Source: Moraxella osloensis (GTDB lineage: Bacteria; Pseudomonadota; Gammaproteobacteria; Pseudomonadales; Moraxellaceae). From it: DNA of 64,000 bases. The stretch spans positions 1 to 64,000 of the forward strand of contig NZ_CP014234.1 in NCBI RefSeq assembly GCF_001553955.1, given 5' to 3'. The notes beneath the pieces were generated by a model that saw nothing but the letters and a program-made list of their open reading frames with translations, ran no database searches and had not been told where the DNA came from. The position numbers were made by a program, and so were the translations under genes. This document shows positions 54,462 through 63,467 of the stretch, in pieces (within the stretch, counting starts at the first letter, position 1; each line of letters begins with the position of its first letter).

Positions 54462-55097
54462 CTAAGGGTTAGCGTTTTGATAGTTTTCATAGTTTTCATA
54501 GTTTTGATAGTTAGCTAAAAAATTTTTCAAAATCGCATACCCATGCTCACTCAAGATAGATTCTGGATGAAACTGCACCCCTTCAATCGGCAATGTTTGA
54601 TGCCTAATGCCCATCACAGTGGGGGATGGCAGCAAATTATGTGGATGAATATCATCACACCATGCGGTAATCTCCAGACAATCAGGCAAACTGTCTGTGG
54701 CAATCGCTAAAGAATGATAGCGAGTGGCTTTAAAAGGTGAGGGAAGTCCAGCAAAAATCCCTTGGTGGTGATGAAAAACTTGCGACACCCGCCCATGCAT
54801 AATCGTTGGGCAACGAATGATATGGGCGCCAAATGCTTGCCCAATGGCTTGATGACCCAAGCAAACGCCTAATATAGGAATAATGCCGGCACAGTCTTTG
54901 ATAAAACTCAACGTATTACCTGCATCGCTGGGCGTACAAGGCCCAGGCCCAATGACCAAATAATCGGGATGTAAACGAATAATGTCTTCACTGCTGCAAG
55001 CATCATTGCGCCAGACTTCAACAGGTTGTCCCAATTGCTCAAAATACTGCACCAAGTTGTAGGTAAAACTGTCGTAATTATCAATAAAAAGTAGCAA
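54462..55097 (-). CDS. trpG: Anthranilate synthase glutamine amidotransferase subunit
   Basis: A 211-residue class I amidotransferase delivering ammonia to TrpE (or to PabB). The nucleophile lies in [14 protein letters not shown] and the His/Glu pair in VQFHPESIL. The start is a TTG with AGGG 8 nt upstream; it gives the usual [19 protein letters not shown] opening. The last 15 residues are a repetitive [13 protein letters not shown] tail encoded by 9-bp DNA repeats and are probably not part of the fold. trpE is not in the window. The gene is divergent from glnA, which fits glutamine use by this enzyme only loosely. Confidence 0.92.
   Translation of the reverse strand: MLLFIDNYDSFTYNLVQYFEQLGQPVEVWRNDACSSEDIIRLHPDYLVIGPGPCTPSDAGNTLSFIKDCAGIIPILGVCLGHQAIGQAFGAHIIRCPTIMHGRVSQVFHHHQGIFAGLPSPFKATRYHSLAIATDSLPDCLEITAWCDDIHPHNLLPSPTVMGIRHQTLPIEGVQFHPESILSEHGYAILKNFLANYQNYENYENYQNANP
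54472..54512. repeat. 9-bp tandem repeat in the 3' end of trpG
   Basis: TAGTTTTCA or TAGTTTTGA units are repeated about four times. The period is three codons, encoding the NYE/NYQ tail of TrpG. Confidence 0.85.
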
Positions 55098-55276
55098 TCC
55101 AGAAACCCTATCATGTAATTATTGGACGATGGTTAGCCGATGAAAAAACTTCACTGTTATTTTAGTTAATTATTTTATCACAACCATTATACAAGTCACT
55201 GAAACCGAATAAGTAAAGCCGAGTCGCAGGGAGCAATGTGAATGATTTTCACTAAAATAGTTAAGCCTATATTTTA

Positions 55277-55323
55277 TGCACCATAAAAGTGAATATTGAT
55301 AAAATTCTAATTAAAATGGTGCA
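55277..55323. promoter_or_regulatory. NtrC-like half-sites upstream of glnA
   Basis: TGCACCAT (55277-55284) and ATGGTGCA (55316-55323) are perfect NtrC half-sites facing each other. They are 31 bp apart instead of the 3 bp of a full site, so each may be half of a weaker site. They sit about 140-185 bp before the -24 element, a usual enhancer distance. Confidence 0.4.
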
Positions 55324-55460
55324 ATTCTTGCAGTCGCATGGCGATTTGAATGTTATCTAGGCAGATAGTCATATCAGTCAACTTCATCAGTAAATCAACC
55401 CTCAAATAACTCATTGAATTTGATATAAAAATTTAATCTTTAGCATGATAGCACAAAAGT

Positions 55461-55476
55461 TGGCACATAACTTGAA
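55461..55476 (+). promoter_or_regulatory. Sigma-54-like glnA promoter
   Basis: TGGCAC, 5 bp, then TTGAA. The GG and the -12 dinucleotide have the required 10-bp spacing; the -12 reads GA instead of GC. Confidence 0.5.
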
Positions 55477-55586
55477 AGTTTAATTTCAACAAGCACCACT
55501 TTGTTTATATCTTGTCACAGCACCAAAAAGAGTATAAAGTGGCGTAACGTTTTTTTAATCATTTTTTGCGTAAAAGGAAACGAGCA

Positions 55587-56996
55587 ATGTCGAATAAATT
55601 TTTAGATTTAATCAAATCTAGCGAAGCAAAGTGGGTAGATTTTCGTTTTACCGATACTAAAGGTAAAGAGCAACATGTAAGCTATCCAGCTGACAGCATG
55701 GACGAAGACATTTTTGAAGAAGGTAAAATGTTTGATGGTTCATCAATCGCTGGTTGGAAAGGCATTGAAGCGTCAGATATGATTTTGATGCCAGATGCTG
55801 ATACCGCATTTGTCGATCCTTTCTTTCGTGAAACGACAGTTGTTGTGACCTGTGATGTTATCGAGCCATCAACCATGCAAGGTTATGACCGTGACCCACG
55901 CTCAATCGCGCGACGTGCTGAAGAATACCTAAAATCAACGGGTATTGGTGATACCGCATTCTTTGGTCCAGAGCCAGAATTCTTCGTATTTGATGATGTA
56001 AAATGGTCAATCGACATGTCAGGCGCCCGTCACACCATCTCAGCTGATGAAGCCGCTTGGTCAACCGATAAAGAAATGGAAGGCGGTAACTATGCGCACC
56101 GTCCACGCGTCAAAGGCGGTTACTTCCCAGTACCACCCGTTGATAGCTCACAAGATATGCGCGCTGATATGTGTGCCGCGGTAGAAGCGATTATGGGTGA
56201 AGGTCGTGTTGAAGTCCATCACCATGAAGTTGCCTCTTGCCAGCTAGAAATCGGTGTATCATTTAATACCCTAGTTCGTAAAGCGGACGAAGTACAACAG
56301 TTCAAATATGCGGTACACAACGTTGCACACGAATATGGTAAGACCGCGACCTTTATGCCAAAACCGATGGTTGGTGATAATGGTTCAGGTATGCACGTTC
56401 ACTTGTCAATCCAAAAAGATGGCAAAAACACCTTTGCCGGTGATGAATACGCAGGGTTATCAGAAACGGCGCTTTTTGCAATCGGTGGTATCATCAAGCA
56501 TGCTCGTGCATTAAATGCCATCACTAACCCATCAACCAACAGCTACAAACGCCTAGTACCGCATTACGAAGCGCCTATTAAACTGGCTTATTCAGCGCGT
56601 AACCGCTCAGCGTCAATTCGTATTCCATACGTGGCAAGCCCGAAAGGCAAGCGTATCGAAGCACGCTTCCCAGACCCAGCAGCTAACCCTTACCTTTGCT
56701 TTGCCGCATTGTTGATGGCAGCGCTTGATGGTATCCAAAACAAAATCCATCCAGGTGAAGCCGCGGACAAAAACTTATACGACCTGCCACCAGAAGAAGA
56801 AGCATTGATCCCAACGGTGGCGGAGAACTTGGAAGTTGCGCTTAAAGCGTTAGAAGACGACCATGAATTCTTAACCAAAGGTGGCGTATTTACCAAAGAA
56901 ATGCTTGACGCTTACATTGCCTTGAAAAAAGAAGAAGTAGAGCGTTACAACGTATCAGTTCATCCAATCGAATTTGATATGTACTACAGCTGCTAA
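55587..56996 (+). CDS. glnA: Glutamine synthetase, type I
   Basis: A 469-residue dodecameric enzyme joining ammonia to glutamate. Signatures: [18 protein letters not shown] near 48-65, [22 protein letters not shown] and [20 protein letters not shown]. The adenylylation tyrosine is Y398 in [11 protein letters not shown], so it is the GSI-beta type controlled by GlnE. The frame is open to a TTG at 55566, but AAGGA at 8-nt spacing marks the ATG at 55587. A sigma-54-like promoter with upstream NtrC-like half-sites suggests nitrogen control. Confidence 0.96.
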   Translation: MSNKFLDLIKSSEAKWVDFRFTDTKGKEQHVSYPADSMDEDIFEEGKMFDGSSIAGWKGIEASDMILMPDADTAFVDPFFRETTVVVTCDVIEPSTMQGYDRDPRSIARRAEEYLKSTGIGDTAFFGPEPEFFVFDDVKWSIDMSGARHTISADEAAWSTDKEMEGGNYAHRPRVKGGYFPVPPVDSSQDMRADMCAAVEAIMGEGRVEVHHHEVASCQLEIGVSFNTLVRKADEVQQFKYAVHNVAHEYGKTATFMPKPMVGDNGSGMHVHLSIQKDGKNTFAGDEYAGLSETALFAIGGIIKHARALNAITNPSTNSYKRLVPHYEAPIKLAYSARNRSASIRIPYVASPKGKRIEARFPDPAANPYLCFAALLMAALDGIQNKIHPGEAADKNLYDLPPEEEALIPTVAENLEVALKALEDDHEFLTKGGVFTKEMLDAYIALKKEEVERYNVSVHPIEFDMYYSC

Positions 56997-57010
56997 TAAG
57001 TTCGCTTTTC

Positions 57011-57043
57011 AAAAAACCCAGCTTATATAGGTTGGGTTTTTTT
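57011..57043 (+). terminator. Terminator of glnA
   Basis: AAAAAACCCA pairs with TGGGTTTTTT around a 12-nt loop, followed by T. Confidence 0.9.
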
Positions 57044-57140
57044 ATAGGAAATTTTTAGGCTAATAGGCAAAATTATTTAGGGATTGATTATCAAGCTTGC
57101 TAAAATATGCCCAATAATGGGTTTTGAGGGGAAGGCTTAT

Positions 57141-57893
57141 ATGATTTTGACAAAATATAGTACCGATAATAATAGTAGTTTGCGCTATAGCTTTGCACTC
57201 ATGGCTTTAATGTTATTGCTGTCACAGTTAAGTCATGCTCAAGTATATAAGACGACAACCTCAGAGGGGCAAGTGGTATATACCGATAATATCAATACCG
57301 CTTATCAATACAATAAAAACAGCAAGAATATCAGCGTATTAGATAAATTATCCACCCAATCACAAGTATCATCGACGACCAATCAATCAACAACGACATC
57401 TAATAACTTGAACAATCAAGTTAATAACGCAGCGAGTACGGCTGCTGACAGTCGCCTGCCTGATAGCTTAGGTGATAGCTTAACTGGTCGCTTATCGACC
57501 CAATCCATCTCAGCAAGCCAGCAAGGGGATTATGTCATAAAAATTGTATCGCCTGAAGCCGGGCAAACGCTGCGACGGGGTAGTCAACCAATTGAGATTA
57601 ATGTTGCCTTGACAACGAGTTTAAAAACAGGGGATAGAATCGTCTATCAACTCAATAACCAAACCTTAGCAACCATAAAAGACACTAGCTATACTATCGC
57701 AACTACCACGCTCGATCCTAACCCTTATACCATTACCGCAAGGGTTGAAAACGTCTTAGGGGAAGTCATCGCGCAAGACACTCGCACTATTAATCTCATC
57801 AGTAATAATGTACTGTATCAAAAAAAACGTAAAGCGATTGCAGAAGCACAAAAGAAGCAAGCCAATCAACCTTGGTATAAAAAAATACTTTGA
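57141..57893 (+). CDS. DUF4124-domain exported protein
   Basis: A 250-residue exported protein. Its signal peptide has a long polar n-region (MILTKYSTDNNSSLRYS), a hydrophobic core (FALMALMLLLSQL) and cleavage after SHA. The DUF4124 motif QVYKTTTSEGQVVYTDN follows directly, then a Ser/Thr/Asn-rich linker (about 75-130), an Ig-like domain (about 130-220) and a basic tail ending QPWYKKIL. The ATG at 57141 has AAGG 5 nt upstream; the TTG at 57084 is too far out. Genes of this kind follow glnA in other gammaproteobacteria (from memory). Function unknown, probably periplasmic. Confidence 0.8.
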   Translation: MILTKYSTDNNSSLRYSFALMALMLLLSQLSHAQVYKTTTSEGQVVYTDNINTAYQYNKNSKNISVLDKLSTQSQVSSTTNQSTTTSNNLNNQVNNAASTAADSRLPDSLGDSLTGRLSTQSISASQQGDYVIKIVSPEAGQTLRRGSQPIEINVALTTSLKTGDRIVYQLNNQTLATIKDTSYTIATTTLDPNPYTITARVENVLGEVIAQDTRTINLISNNVLYQKKRKAIAEAQKKQANQPWYKKIL

Positions 57894-57945
57894 TACTTTA
57901 AGCTATTGTTAAATTTGCTTATACCATAAGGCACTATTCTAACCG

Positions 57946-58572
57946 ATGCAGTTTTATCGAATCGAACACCATAGCTGGGTGGCTATTGATATTCATCATA
58001 ATTTGGGTGAACAGGCTACCCTATTAACCCATAAAACAGGGTCAATGTCTTGTCGTCAATTGCTAAAAAAGCTACAGCAAGCACTTAATTTGACAGGCGA
58101 GTTAATGGAGGCAAACTTTCCTTATCATTTTATAACAGCTGACGGTTACACTTGGTATGTCAGTTTTAGCCATAGCCGCCAACATGCCGCAGTATTGATT
58201 TCGCCCTATACAAATATCGGCATTGATGTCGAAGACAGCGCAATTAGTCATCAGGTTGTTACGCGCTTTTTTTCACCCCATGAATGTGAATGGTTAAATG
58301 AAAAGCCTGCAGTCAATCAAGCAGTTTTACGAAACTTGCTATGGCGACTTAAAGAATGTTCTATCAAAACTCACCAAGATGCCGATAAGCAATTAATCAA
58401 AGAATTAAAACATGATGTGCTAGATGAATTGGGCGAGGAAGTCATCAATCAACTCATTGGCGCCGATGAGATAAATGATAAAGATAAGCCTATACAATGT
58501 GTGCAAACCGACGCTAAAATAATTGGCAATTTTAGTAGCCAACCTTGCAGTTTTATTATTGTAAACCGTTAA
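57946..58572 (+). CDS. 4'-phosphopantetheinyl transferase superfamily protein
   Basis: A 208-residue Sfp/AcpT-like enzyme that would move phosphopantetheine from CoA to a carrier-protein serine. The two metal/CoA motifs are present: IGIDVED (about 91-97) and LLWRLKECSIK (about 129-139, W-x2-KE-x3-K type). SFSHSRQHAAVLIS before the first motif matches the usual FNLSHS region. The C-terminal half is less conserved. No carrier-protein or polyketide genes are near, so it may modify the fatty-acid ACP or a distant target. It starts 52 bp after the DUF4124 gene with a weak ribosome site. Confidence 0.8.
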   Translation: MQFYRIEHHSWVAIDIHHNLGEQATLLTHKTGSMSCRQLLKKLQQALNLTGELMEANFPYHFITADGYTWYVSFSHSRQHAAVLISPYTNIGIDVEDSAISHQVVTRFFSPHECEWLNEKPAVNQAVLRNLLWRLKECSIKTHQDADKQLIKELKHDVLDELGEEVINQLIGADEINDKDKPIQCVQTDAKIIGNFSSQPCSFIIVNR

Positions 58573-58844
58573 ATAAGGCTAAAAAATCGCTATTTAAAAA
58601 AATAACCAATTCTTACGAAATTACTTTTTTTTGTAAAAAACCCATGCTATGATTGCTATAAGAACAATTTACTATGTAAGCGACATTGTAGAGAAATGTT
58701 TTAACAAACTATTACAAAAGCTTAACTAGTATATTATTTAGCAGGCGTGGGTAGCGAGTAGCTAAACTTACCTAGGCTTAACTAGCCTTGGTTAAAAAAC
58801 TACTTTAAAAACCTACCATTAATAGTGTTAAAGGAAGTTATAAT
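58573..58844. other. Leader and promoter region of csp
   Basis: About 270 bp without a gene. Cold-shock genes often have long, structured leaders; here repeats such as CTTAACTAG and CCTAGGCTTAACTAGCC give possible stems close to the ribosome site. No certain promoter pair was found. Confidence 0.35.
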
Positions 58845-59057
58845 ATGTCAGTTCGTGAACAAGGCATTGTAAAATGGTTTAATGATTCAAAAGGTTTTGG
58901 ATTTATTCAGCGTAACAGCGGTGAAGATATTTTTGTTCATTTCCGCGCGATTCAAGGTGACGGCTATCGTTCACTTCAAGATGGTCAAAAAGTTGAATTC
59001 ATCGTGGTGGAAGGTCAAAAAGGTCTTCAAGCTGAAGAAGTTACCAAAGTCGAATAA
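58845..59057 (+). CDS. Cold-shock-domain protein
   Basis: A 70-residue OB-fold RNA/DNA-binding protein of the CspA family. RNP1 is KGFGFI and RNP2 is DIFVHF, both intact, and the opening [16 protein letters not shown] is typical. It acts as an RNA chaperone melting secondary structure. It has AAGGA before the ATG and its own terminator. A DEAD-box helicase gene follows, a pairing that makes sense for RNA unwinding at low temperature. Whether it is cold-induced cannot be told. Confidence 0.94.
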   Translation: MSVREQGIVKWFNDSKGFGFIQRNSGEDIFVHFRAIQGDGYRSLQDGQKVEFIVVEGQKGLQAEEVTKVE

Positions 59058-59101
59058 GTTGAGCCAAAAAGGGGTTGAAGTGTTATTTTTGACCTTTTTG
59101 C

Positions 59102-59133
59102 AAACCAAGTTGATTCAATTGACTTGGTTTTTG
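59102..59133 (+). terminator. Terminator of csp
   Basis: AAACCAAGT and ACTTGGTTT enclose an 11-nt loop, followed by T. Confidence 0.8.
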
Positions 59134-59181
59134 TTGTTTCTCATAGCCAATGATTGATTGGTCAAAATAGGTTAAATCTCT

Positions 59182-60357
59182 GTGTTTCAAACTTTCTCAC
59201 AATTACCCCTTCATCCAGCGCTCAAACAAGCGATTGACCAACTAGGCTATCAAACGCTGACCCCTATCCAAGCGCAGATATTGCCCAATACACTCGCTGG
59301 GCAAGACGCCATTGGGCAGGCACAAACAGGTACAGGTAAGACAGCAACGTTTTTACTGACCATCATCAATGAATTGCTGAATAATCCTATAAACCCTGAG
59401 GTTGATGGCGATCGTTTTTTGGGTGAAACCCGTGCGCTGGTGCTCGCGCCGACTCGAGAATTGGCTCAACAAATTTATCAAGATTGCCTTGAACTCACCA
59501 AGTTTACCGAACTGCATACCGTTTGTTTGCTCGGTGGCACAGACTATGAGACGCAGTTAAAGCAGCTGCATCAAAAGTTTGTCGATATCATCATCGCCAC
59601 CCCAGGTCGTTTGATTGATTTTTGCTTTCAGCACCATGTGTATCTCGATCGTCTTGAAATTTTGGTATTAGATGAAGCAGATAGAATGCTGGATATGGGG
59701 TTTATACCTGATATCAAACGCTTGATTCGTATGATGCCCGCCAATACGCATCGGCAAACCCTGCTTTTTTCCGCTACCTTTAACCAAGATGTGATGAATT
59801 TAGCTTATCGCTGGTTATATCAGCCGATTTTTGTAGAAATTGCGCCCGAACAAAAAACCAGTCAAACCATCGAGCAACTGTTTTTTACCCTGATGGAATC
59901 GGATAAACTGGCGGCGTTACAGCAAATTATTGAAAAAATTTCCCCCAAGAAAATGATTGTCTTTGCCAATCGTAAAGACCAAGTCAAGCGCCTGTATGAC
60001 AAACTTAATCGTCAATATAAAGTAGTGATATTGTCAGGGGATGTTATCCAAGCCAAACGCGAGAAGTATTTGGCACAATTTCGTCAAGGCGATGCCAATA
60101 TTTTAGTGGCGACTGATGTTGCAGGGCGAGGTATTCATGTGGATGATGTGGCTTGTGTGGTCAATTACACCTTGCCAGACAGTCCTGATGATTACGTTCA
60201 TCGTATCGGTCGCACCGGTAGGGCAGGCAATAAAGGCATGAGTATAAGCTTTATCAGTGAAAACGACGGATTTAACTTACCGGCTATCGAGCAATATTTG
60301 GATGAAAGTATCAAAATGCAGCAATGGTCGAATGATACCCGTTTTTTAGAGGATTAA
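59182..60357 (+). CDS. DEAD-box RNA helicase (RhlB-like)
   Basis: A 391-residue ATP-dependent RNA helicase with the two RecA domains and little C-terminal extension. Motifs: the Q region LTPIQAQILP, AQTGTGKTATF (I), APTRELAQQ (Ia), ATPGRLIDF, VLDEADRMLDMGF (II), LLFSATF (III), VATDVAGRGIHVDD (V) and YVHRIGRTGRAG (VI). It resembles RhlB, the degradosome helicase, but lacks its longer basic tail. The start is GTG with AGG about 10 nt upstream. It follows csp, separated by a terminator. Confidence 0.9.
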   Translation: MFQTFSQLPLHPALKQAIDQLGYQTLTPIQAQILPNTLAGQDAIGQAQTGTGKTATFLLTIINELLNNPINPEVDGDRFLGETRALVLAPTRELAQQIYQDCLELTKFTELHTVCLLGGTDYETQLKQLHQKFVDIIIATPGRLIDFCFQHHVYLDRLEILVLDEADRMLDMGFIPDIKRLIRMMPANTHRQTLLFSATFNQDVMNLAYRWLYQPIFVEIAPEQKTSQTIEQLFFTLMESDKLAALQQIIEKISPKKMIVFANRKDQVKRLYDKLNRQYKVVILSGDVIQAKREKYLAQFRQGDANILVATDVAGRGIHVDDVACVVNYTLPDSPDDYVHRIGRTGRAGNKGMSISFISENDGFNLPAIEQYLDESIKMQQWSNDTRFLED

Positions 60358-60379
60358 ATTTTTTAATTGATAAAACATT

Positions 60380-60411
60380 AAGGGCGCTATCAATCAATAG
60401 CGCCCTTTTTT
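60380..60411 (+). terminator. Terminator of the helicase gene
   Basis: AAGGGCGCTAT and ATAGCGCCCTT enclose a 6-nt loop, followed by T. Confidence 0.92.
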
Positions 60412-60440
60412 ACAGCAAAAATACATTAATAAAAATAACG

Positions 60441-60779
60441 CTATAATCTAACGATATCGACTTTAGCAAGACCATTTGAAGGATTAGCAATTCTGCTAAA
60501 AGCACCTTTTGACAAATCTAGCGTACGGCCATATTTGCCGAACCCACCTGTGTCAGTCACGCGTACAACCACACTTTTACCATTGGCTTTGTTAGTGACT
60601 TTAAGTAGGCTACCTAATTTGTGCACGTTGCTGGCGGCAGTCAGTGCATTTTGATTGAATTTCTCGCCAGACGCCGTGGTACGACCATGATGCTTGCCAC
60701 CATACCATGAAACAACATCAGCATTGGCTTGCTGGGTGGCTAAAGTAGTAACAAACAAACTGGCAATGATATATTTCAT
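60441..60779 (-). CDS. Small secreted RlpA-like double-psi beta-barrel protein
   Basis: A 112-residue protein with a signal peptide (cleavage after ANA, about residue 20), then a lone DPBB domain: VVSWYGGKHHGRTTASGE, ALTAASNVHKLGSLLKV and VVVRVTDTGGFGKYGRTLDL. It is a second, shorter relative of the RlpA-type protein at 29.4 kb. TDTGGF replaces the VNDRGPF of that protein, so the Asp is kept but its surroundings differ. AGGAACATCCG precedes the ATG. It may be a secreted glycan-binding or lytic protein. Confidence 0.85.
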   Translation of the reverse strand: MKYIIASLFVTTLATQQANADVVSWYGGKHHGRTTASGEKFNQNALTAASNVHKLGSLLKVTNKANGKSVVVRVTDTGGFGKYGRTLDLSKGAFSRIANPSNGLAKVDIVRL

Positions 60780-61073
60780 CGGATGTTCCTTTTATCAATT
60801 AAAGCGGTCAATAATCTGACTGCTTAAAGGTATCAAGGGGCATTTCCCGTGATTTACATAGTAAAAACAAAGTAATATTGTTTAATATCACTTAAGCGGT
60901 GTGTATTCTAATTACAAAGTTATGTTATTTCAAATATTTTATTGTAAACAAAATCTTTAATATCGGATGTGTTTTGCTAAACATATAAATTGTGTAACTA
61001 TATCAGCTAGTTTTTCTAACCTGTTGATTTTGTGTAAAAATGATTTCTTAAGTAGCTAATCGGCTAAAAAAAA
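60780..61073. other. AT-rich spacer downstream of ssrA
   Basis: About 290 bp, very AT-rich, with no gene, no integrase and no repeated copy of the ssrA 3' end, so no sign of an integrated element at this common attachment site. Confidence 0.5.
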
Positions 61074-61112
61074 TGCAAAAAAAAGAGAATGCAAGTTATT
61101 GCATTCTCTTTT
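61074..61112 (-). terminator. Terminator of ssrA
   Basis: The 14-bp arms AAAAGAGAATGCAA and TTGCATTCTCTTTT enclose GTTA, and a T-run follows on the minus strand. Confidence 0.92.
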
Positions 61113-61119
61113 TTATATA

Positions 61120-61480
61120 TGGTGGAGATGGCGGGAGTTGAACCCGCGTCCGCCAGCACTACGCCCATGACTCTACATGTTTAGATTCTGTCTATGGCTT
61201 TAATGGTTGGCGAACCGACAGTCAGGATGCCAACCACGAGCCTCTTAAGTTTCGCTCAAATTGGCGAGACAACAATTTAAGCTATCCATCGTGCGTTCGC
61301 TTCAAGGAGAGCAACCAGACCAATGGCAATCTGTGCCGTCCCAAGCAGCCCTTAGGCTGCTAGAGCGTAAGTTTCGTCGTTTGCGACTAGTTTAAAATGT
61401 ATATTTTATTTACGAGTGGACATACTCACTCGACATGCATCATTGAGTTTCATTACCAGCGTCGAAGCCAGAACATCCCC
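61120..61480 (-). ncRNA. ssrA: Transfer-messenger RNA (tmRNA)
   Basis: A 361-nt one-piece tmRNA that rescues stalled ribosomes. The 5' end GGGGATGTTCTGGCTTCGAC and 3' end GGTTCAACTCCCGCCATCTC plus CACCA form the tRNA-Ala-like domain with the T-loop and encoded CCA. The tag reading frame after ACTAGTC is GCAAACGACGAAACTTACGC onward, encoding ANDETYALAA followed by TAA. Several pseudoknot stems (for example CAGCCTAAGGGCTG) follow. The tag differs from the common ANDENYALAA at one position. Confidence 0.97.
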
Positions 61481-61493
61481 AAATGAACTGTGA

Positions 61494-61523
61494 ATTATAT
61501 AAGGTTAATAGCTTAAAATACAA
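61494..61523 (-). promoter_or_regulatory. ssrA promoter
   Basis: Minus-strand TTGTAT, an 18-bp spacer and TATAAT. Transcription would start a few nt before the mature 5' G, which RNase P then exposes. Confidence 0.65.
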
Positions 61524-61746
61524 GGCTAAACGTCATAATAGTTAGATAAATTACTAAAAACACACACAGCTTTTAAAACTGTCCAAATTATTGTCATGCA
61601 TTTGACGTATTGAACTGATAAGCTGAGGTGTTGAAATAAGTAAATTTTTTTTGATATATTTTTAGTCAGAGAAACAATAGGCTAGGTAACTTAGAATAGG
61701 TAAATTAGGCTGAGTCAATTGAATAAGCTAATCGGGTAATTAATGA

Positions 61747-62526
61747 ATGGCAGGGAACAAAAAAAATTCGCCAAGCATCATACGGATGTCACAAAATCAG
61801 CTCAAACGCCAGCGTGAATGGGTGTATTTGGCGCATTTTTTAGCCATGCTACATTTACATCCTGCCAAAACCATCTCAGGTACGGATGACGGTAATGAGC
61901 CAGATTTTACCTGTATTTTTTATTGTGGCAAAGGTGAATACGCAATTGGCATCGAATTAACCACTTTGCCAAGACTACGCGATAGACTCGGTAATGACAA
62001 TTTAATGCTAAAACGTTGGTATTGGCAGTCACTGCTACAAGTGTCAACCAAATTTACCCCGACGCAGTTTAATTGTCACGGTGAGATATTAGGTGTCAAG
62101 GGCGATTGGCAAAACATTGATAACCGAAAGATTGTCAATGTGTCGCAGCAATTTATCGAGCCATCCCGTGATTTGCCACATCCTACGCTCAGTAGTAAAT
62201 TACAAAACGGTATTGCCAAAGCCATGCGTTGGTTGCCCAGTGCGTTTTTTACCGATATGGCAGATGAAAATGAAGATTTACCGATTGATTCCTACATCAA
62301 TCAAGGTGATATTGATGAGGTGATGAGCAAAAAAGCGCATAAAGTCCAAGCGTACCACAAAAAAAGGGCATTGGATGAAGTATGGTTGTTGATTCATACC
62401 AATGAACAGCAAGAAAAGGGCTTATTAATTTTTGACACAAATGAAGCCTTGCATCACGGTAGTGAATTTAATCGCGTATTTTTAACCTTATATCCCACCA
62501 CAACATTGTTACAAGTTGCTAAATAA
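61747..62526 (+). CDS. Conserved-looking protein of unknown function
   Basis: A 259-residue soluble protein that I do not recognise. Basic N-terminus (RMSQNQLKRQREWVY), a central segment EPDFTCIFYCGKGEYAIGIE followed by LTTLPR, and a long charged helix near 185-215 (SKKAHKVQAYHKKRALDE) before VWLLIHTNEQ. The D...E-x-T arrangement after a PDF is reminiscent of PD-(D/E)xK nuclease cores, with T where K is usual, but this is only a pattern. The ribosome site is weak, and a start at the later Met (61786) is possible. A terminator follows the stop. Confidence 0.65.
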   Translation: MAGNKKNSPSIIRMSQNQLKRQREWVYLAHFLAMLHLHPAKTISGTDDGNEPDFTCIFYCGKGEYAIGIELTTLPRLRDRLGNDNLMLKRWYWQSLLQVSTKFTPTQFNCHGEILGVKGDWQNIDNRKIVNVSQQFIEPSRDLPHPTLSSKLQNGIAKAMRWLPSAFFTDMADENEDLPIDSYINQGDIDEVMSKKAHKVQAYHKKRALDEVWLLIHTNEQQEKGLLIFDTNEALHHGSEFNRVFLTLYPTTTLLQVAK

Positions 62527-62555
62527 AAAAGGCTAAATCTACATTTAGCCTTTTC
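62525..62555. terminator. Bidirectional terminator
   Basis: AAAAGGCTAAAT pairs with ATTTAGCCTTTT around CTAC. It ends the unknown gene and the convergent yebC. Confidence 0.9.
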
Positions 62556-62573
62556 TATGCTTAAAAATTTCAT

Positions 62574-63323
62574 TTAATCATCGAGTTGTTCCATGACATC
62601 ATCAGTAAAGTTGACATTGGTATAGACTTCTTGTACATCGTCCAAATCTTCAAGCATATCAATCATTTTCATGATTTTTTTAGCATCTTCGACATCAGTG
62701 ACATCCGCCATGGTTGAAGGAGACATAGTCACTTCTGCATTGTCGGATTTTAAACCGGCTTTTTCTAAGGCATCCATCACCTCACCGAAATTCTCTGGCT
62801 CAGTGACCACTGTGATACTATCACCATTATTTTCAATATCGGTTGCACCGGCTTCAAGTGCGACTTCCATGATAGTATCTTCTAGCGACACATCATCAAA
62901 GGTAATTTCACCGCGTTTGCTAAACATATAAGCCACTGAGCCTGATGTACCCAAATTGCCACCATTTTTGCTAAAAGCGTGACGCACTTCGCCAACGGTA
63001 CGGTTGAGGTTATCCGTCATGGTCTCGACAATCACCGCAACACCGCCCAAGCCATAGCCTTCATAGGTGATTTCTTGCATGTTGTCATTGTCACCGCCGC
63101 CTGCACCACGTTCAATCGCCCGTTTTACCGTGTCTTTGGTCATATTAACTGAGTTGGCTTTTTCCACCGCCGCACGCAAACGCGGGTTACTTGCTGGGTC
63201 TGGGTCGCCTTGTTTGGCAGCGGAGACCAGCTCACGAATGATTTTGGTAAAGACTTTACCTTTTGCCGCATCTTGTTTGGCTTTACGGTGTTTGATGTTT
63301 GCCCACTTGGAATGTCCGGCCAT
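62574..63323 (-). CDS. yebC: YebC/PmpR-family regulatory protein
   Basis: A 249-residue protein of the YebC family, described both as a DNA-binding regulator and as a factor helping ribosomes at difficult sequences. The start [19 protein letters not shown] and [36 protein letters not shown] are diagnostic. AGGA precedes the ATG. In many bacteria it lies next to ruvC; here it does not. Confidence 0.95.
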   Translation of the reverse strand: MAGHSKWANIKHRKAKQDAAKGKVFTKIIRELVSAAKQGDPDPASNPRLRAAVEKANSVNMTKDTVKRAIERGAGGGDNDNMQEITYEGYGLGGVAVIVETMTDNLNRTVGEVRHAFSKNGGNLGTSGSVAYMFSKRGEITFDDVSLEDTIMEVALEAGATDIENNGDSITVVTEPENFGEVMDALEKAGLKSDNAEVTMSPSTMADVTDVEDAKKIMKMIDMLEDLDDVQEVYTNVNFTDDVMEQLDD

Positions 63324-63396
63324 GAGTGTATCCTTTATCTAACTATCTAACGTAACAATCTGATTTTCAAAATTTTGCGTGCGCTATTATAAACGA

Positions 63397-63423
63397 GCAA
63401 CCCCGATTTTTGATAGGGGTTGC
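63397..63423. terminator. Hairpin between yebC and the kinase-like gene
   Basis: The perfect 8-bp arms GCAACCCC and GGGGTTGC enclose an 11-nt loop. Only a weak T tract follows on the minus strand, so it may be a terminator of the kinase-like gene or a simple 3' stem. Confidence 0.45.
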
Positions 63424-63467
63424 GCCTATGTCATCGCAGGAAATGTTATTGAAAGTTAAAATCAAAC

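Larger units (their letters stand above)
55115..55586 (+). promoter_or_regulatory. glnA control region
   Basis: About 470 bp without a gene between trpG and glnA, unusually long for this window. It contains a sigma-54-like promoter, NtrC-like half-sites upstream (separate entries), and a weaker sigma-70-like TTGTCA/TATAAA pair (55512-55538, 15-bp spacer). The layout resembles the dual-promoter glnA region of enteric bacteria. Confidence 0.5.

Noticed and set aside
60780-61120. Integrated element at the ssrA 3' end
   Set aside because: ssrA is a frequent integration site, but no integrase, no duplicated 3' end and no foreign genes are present next to it.
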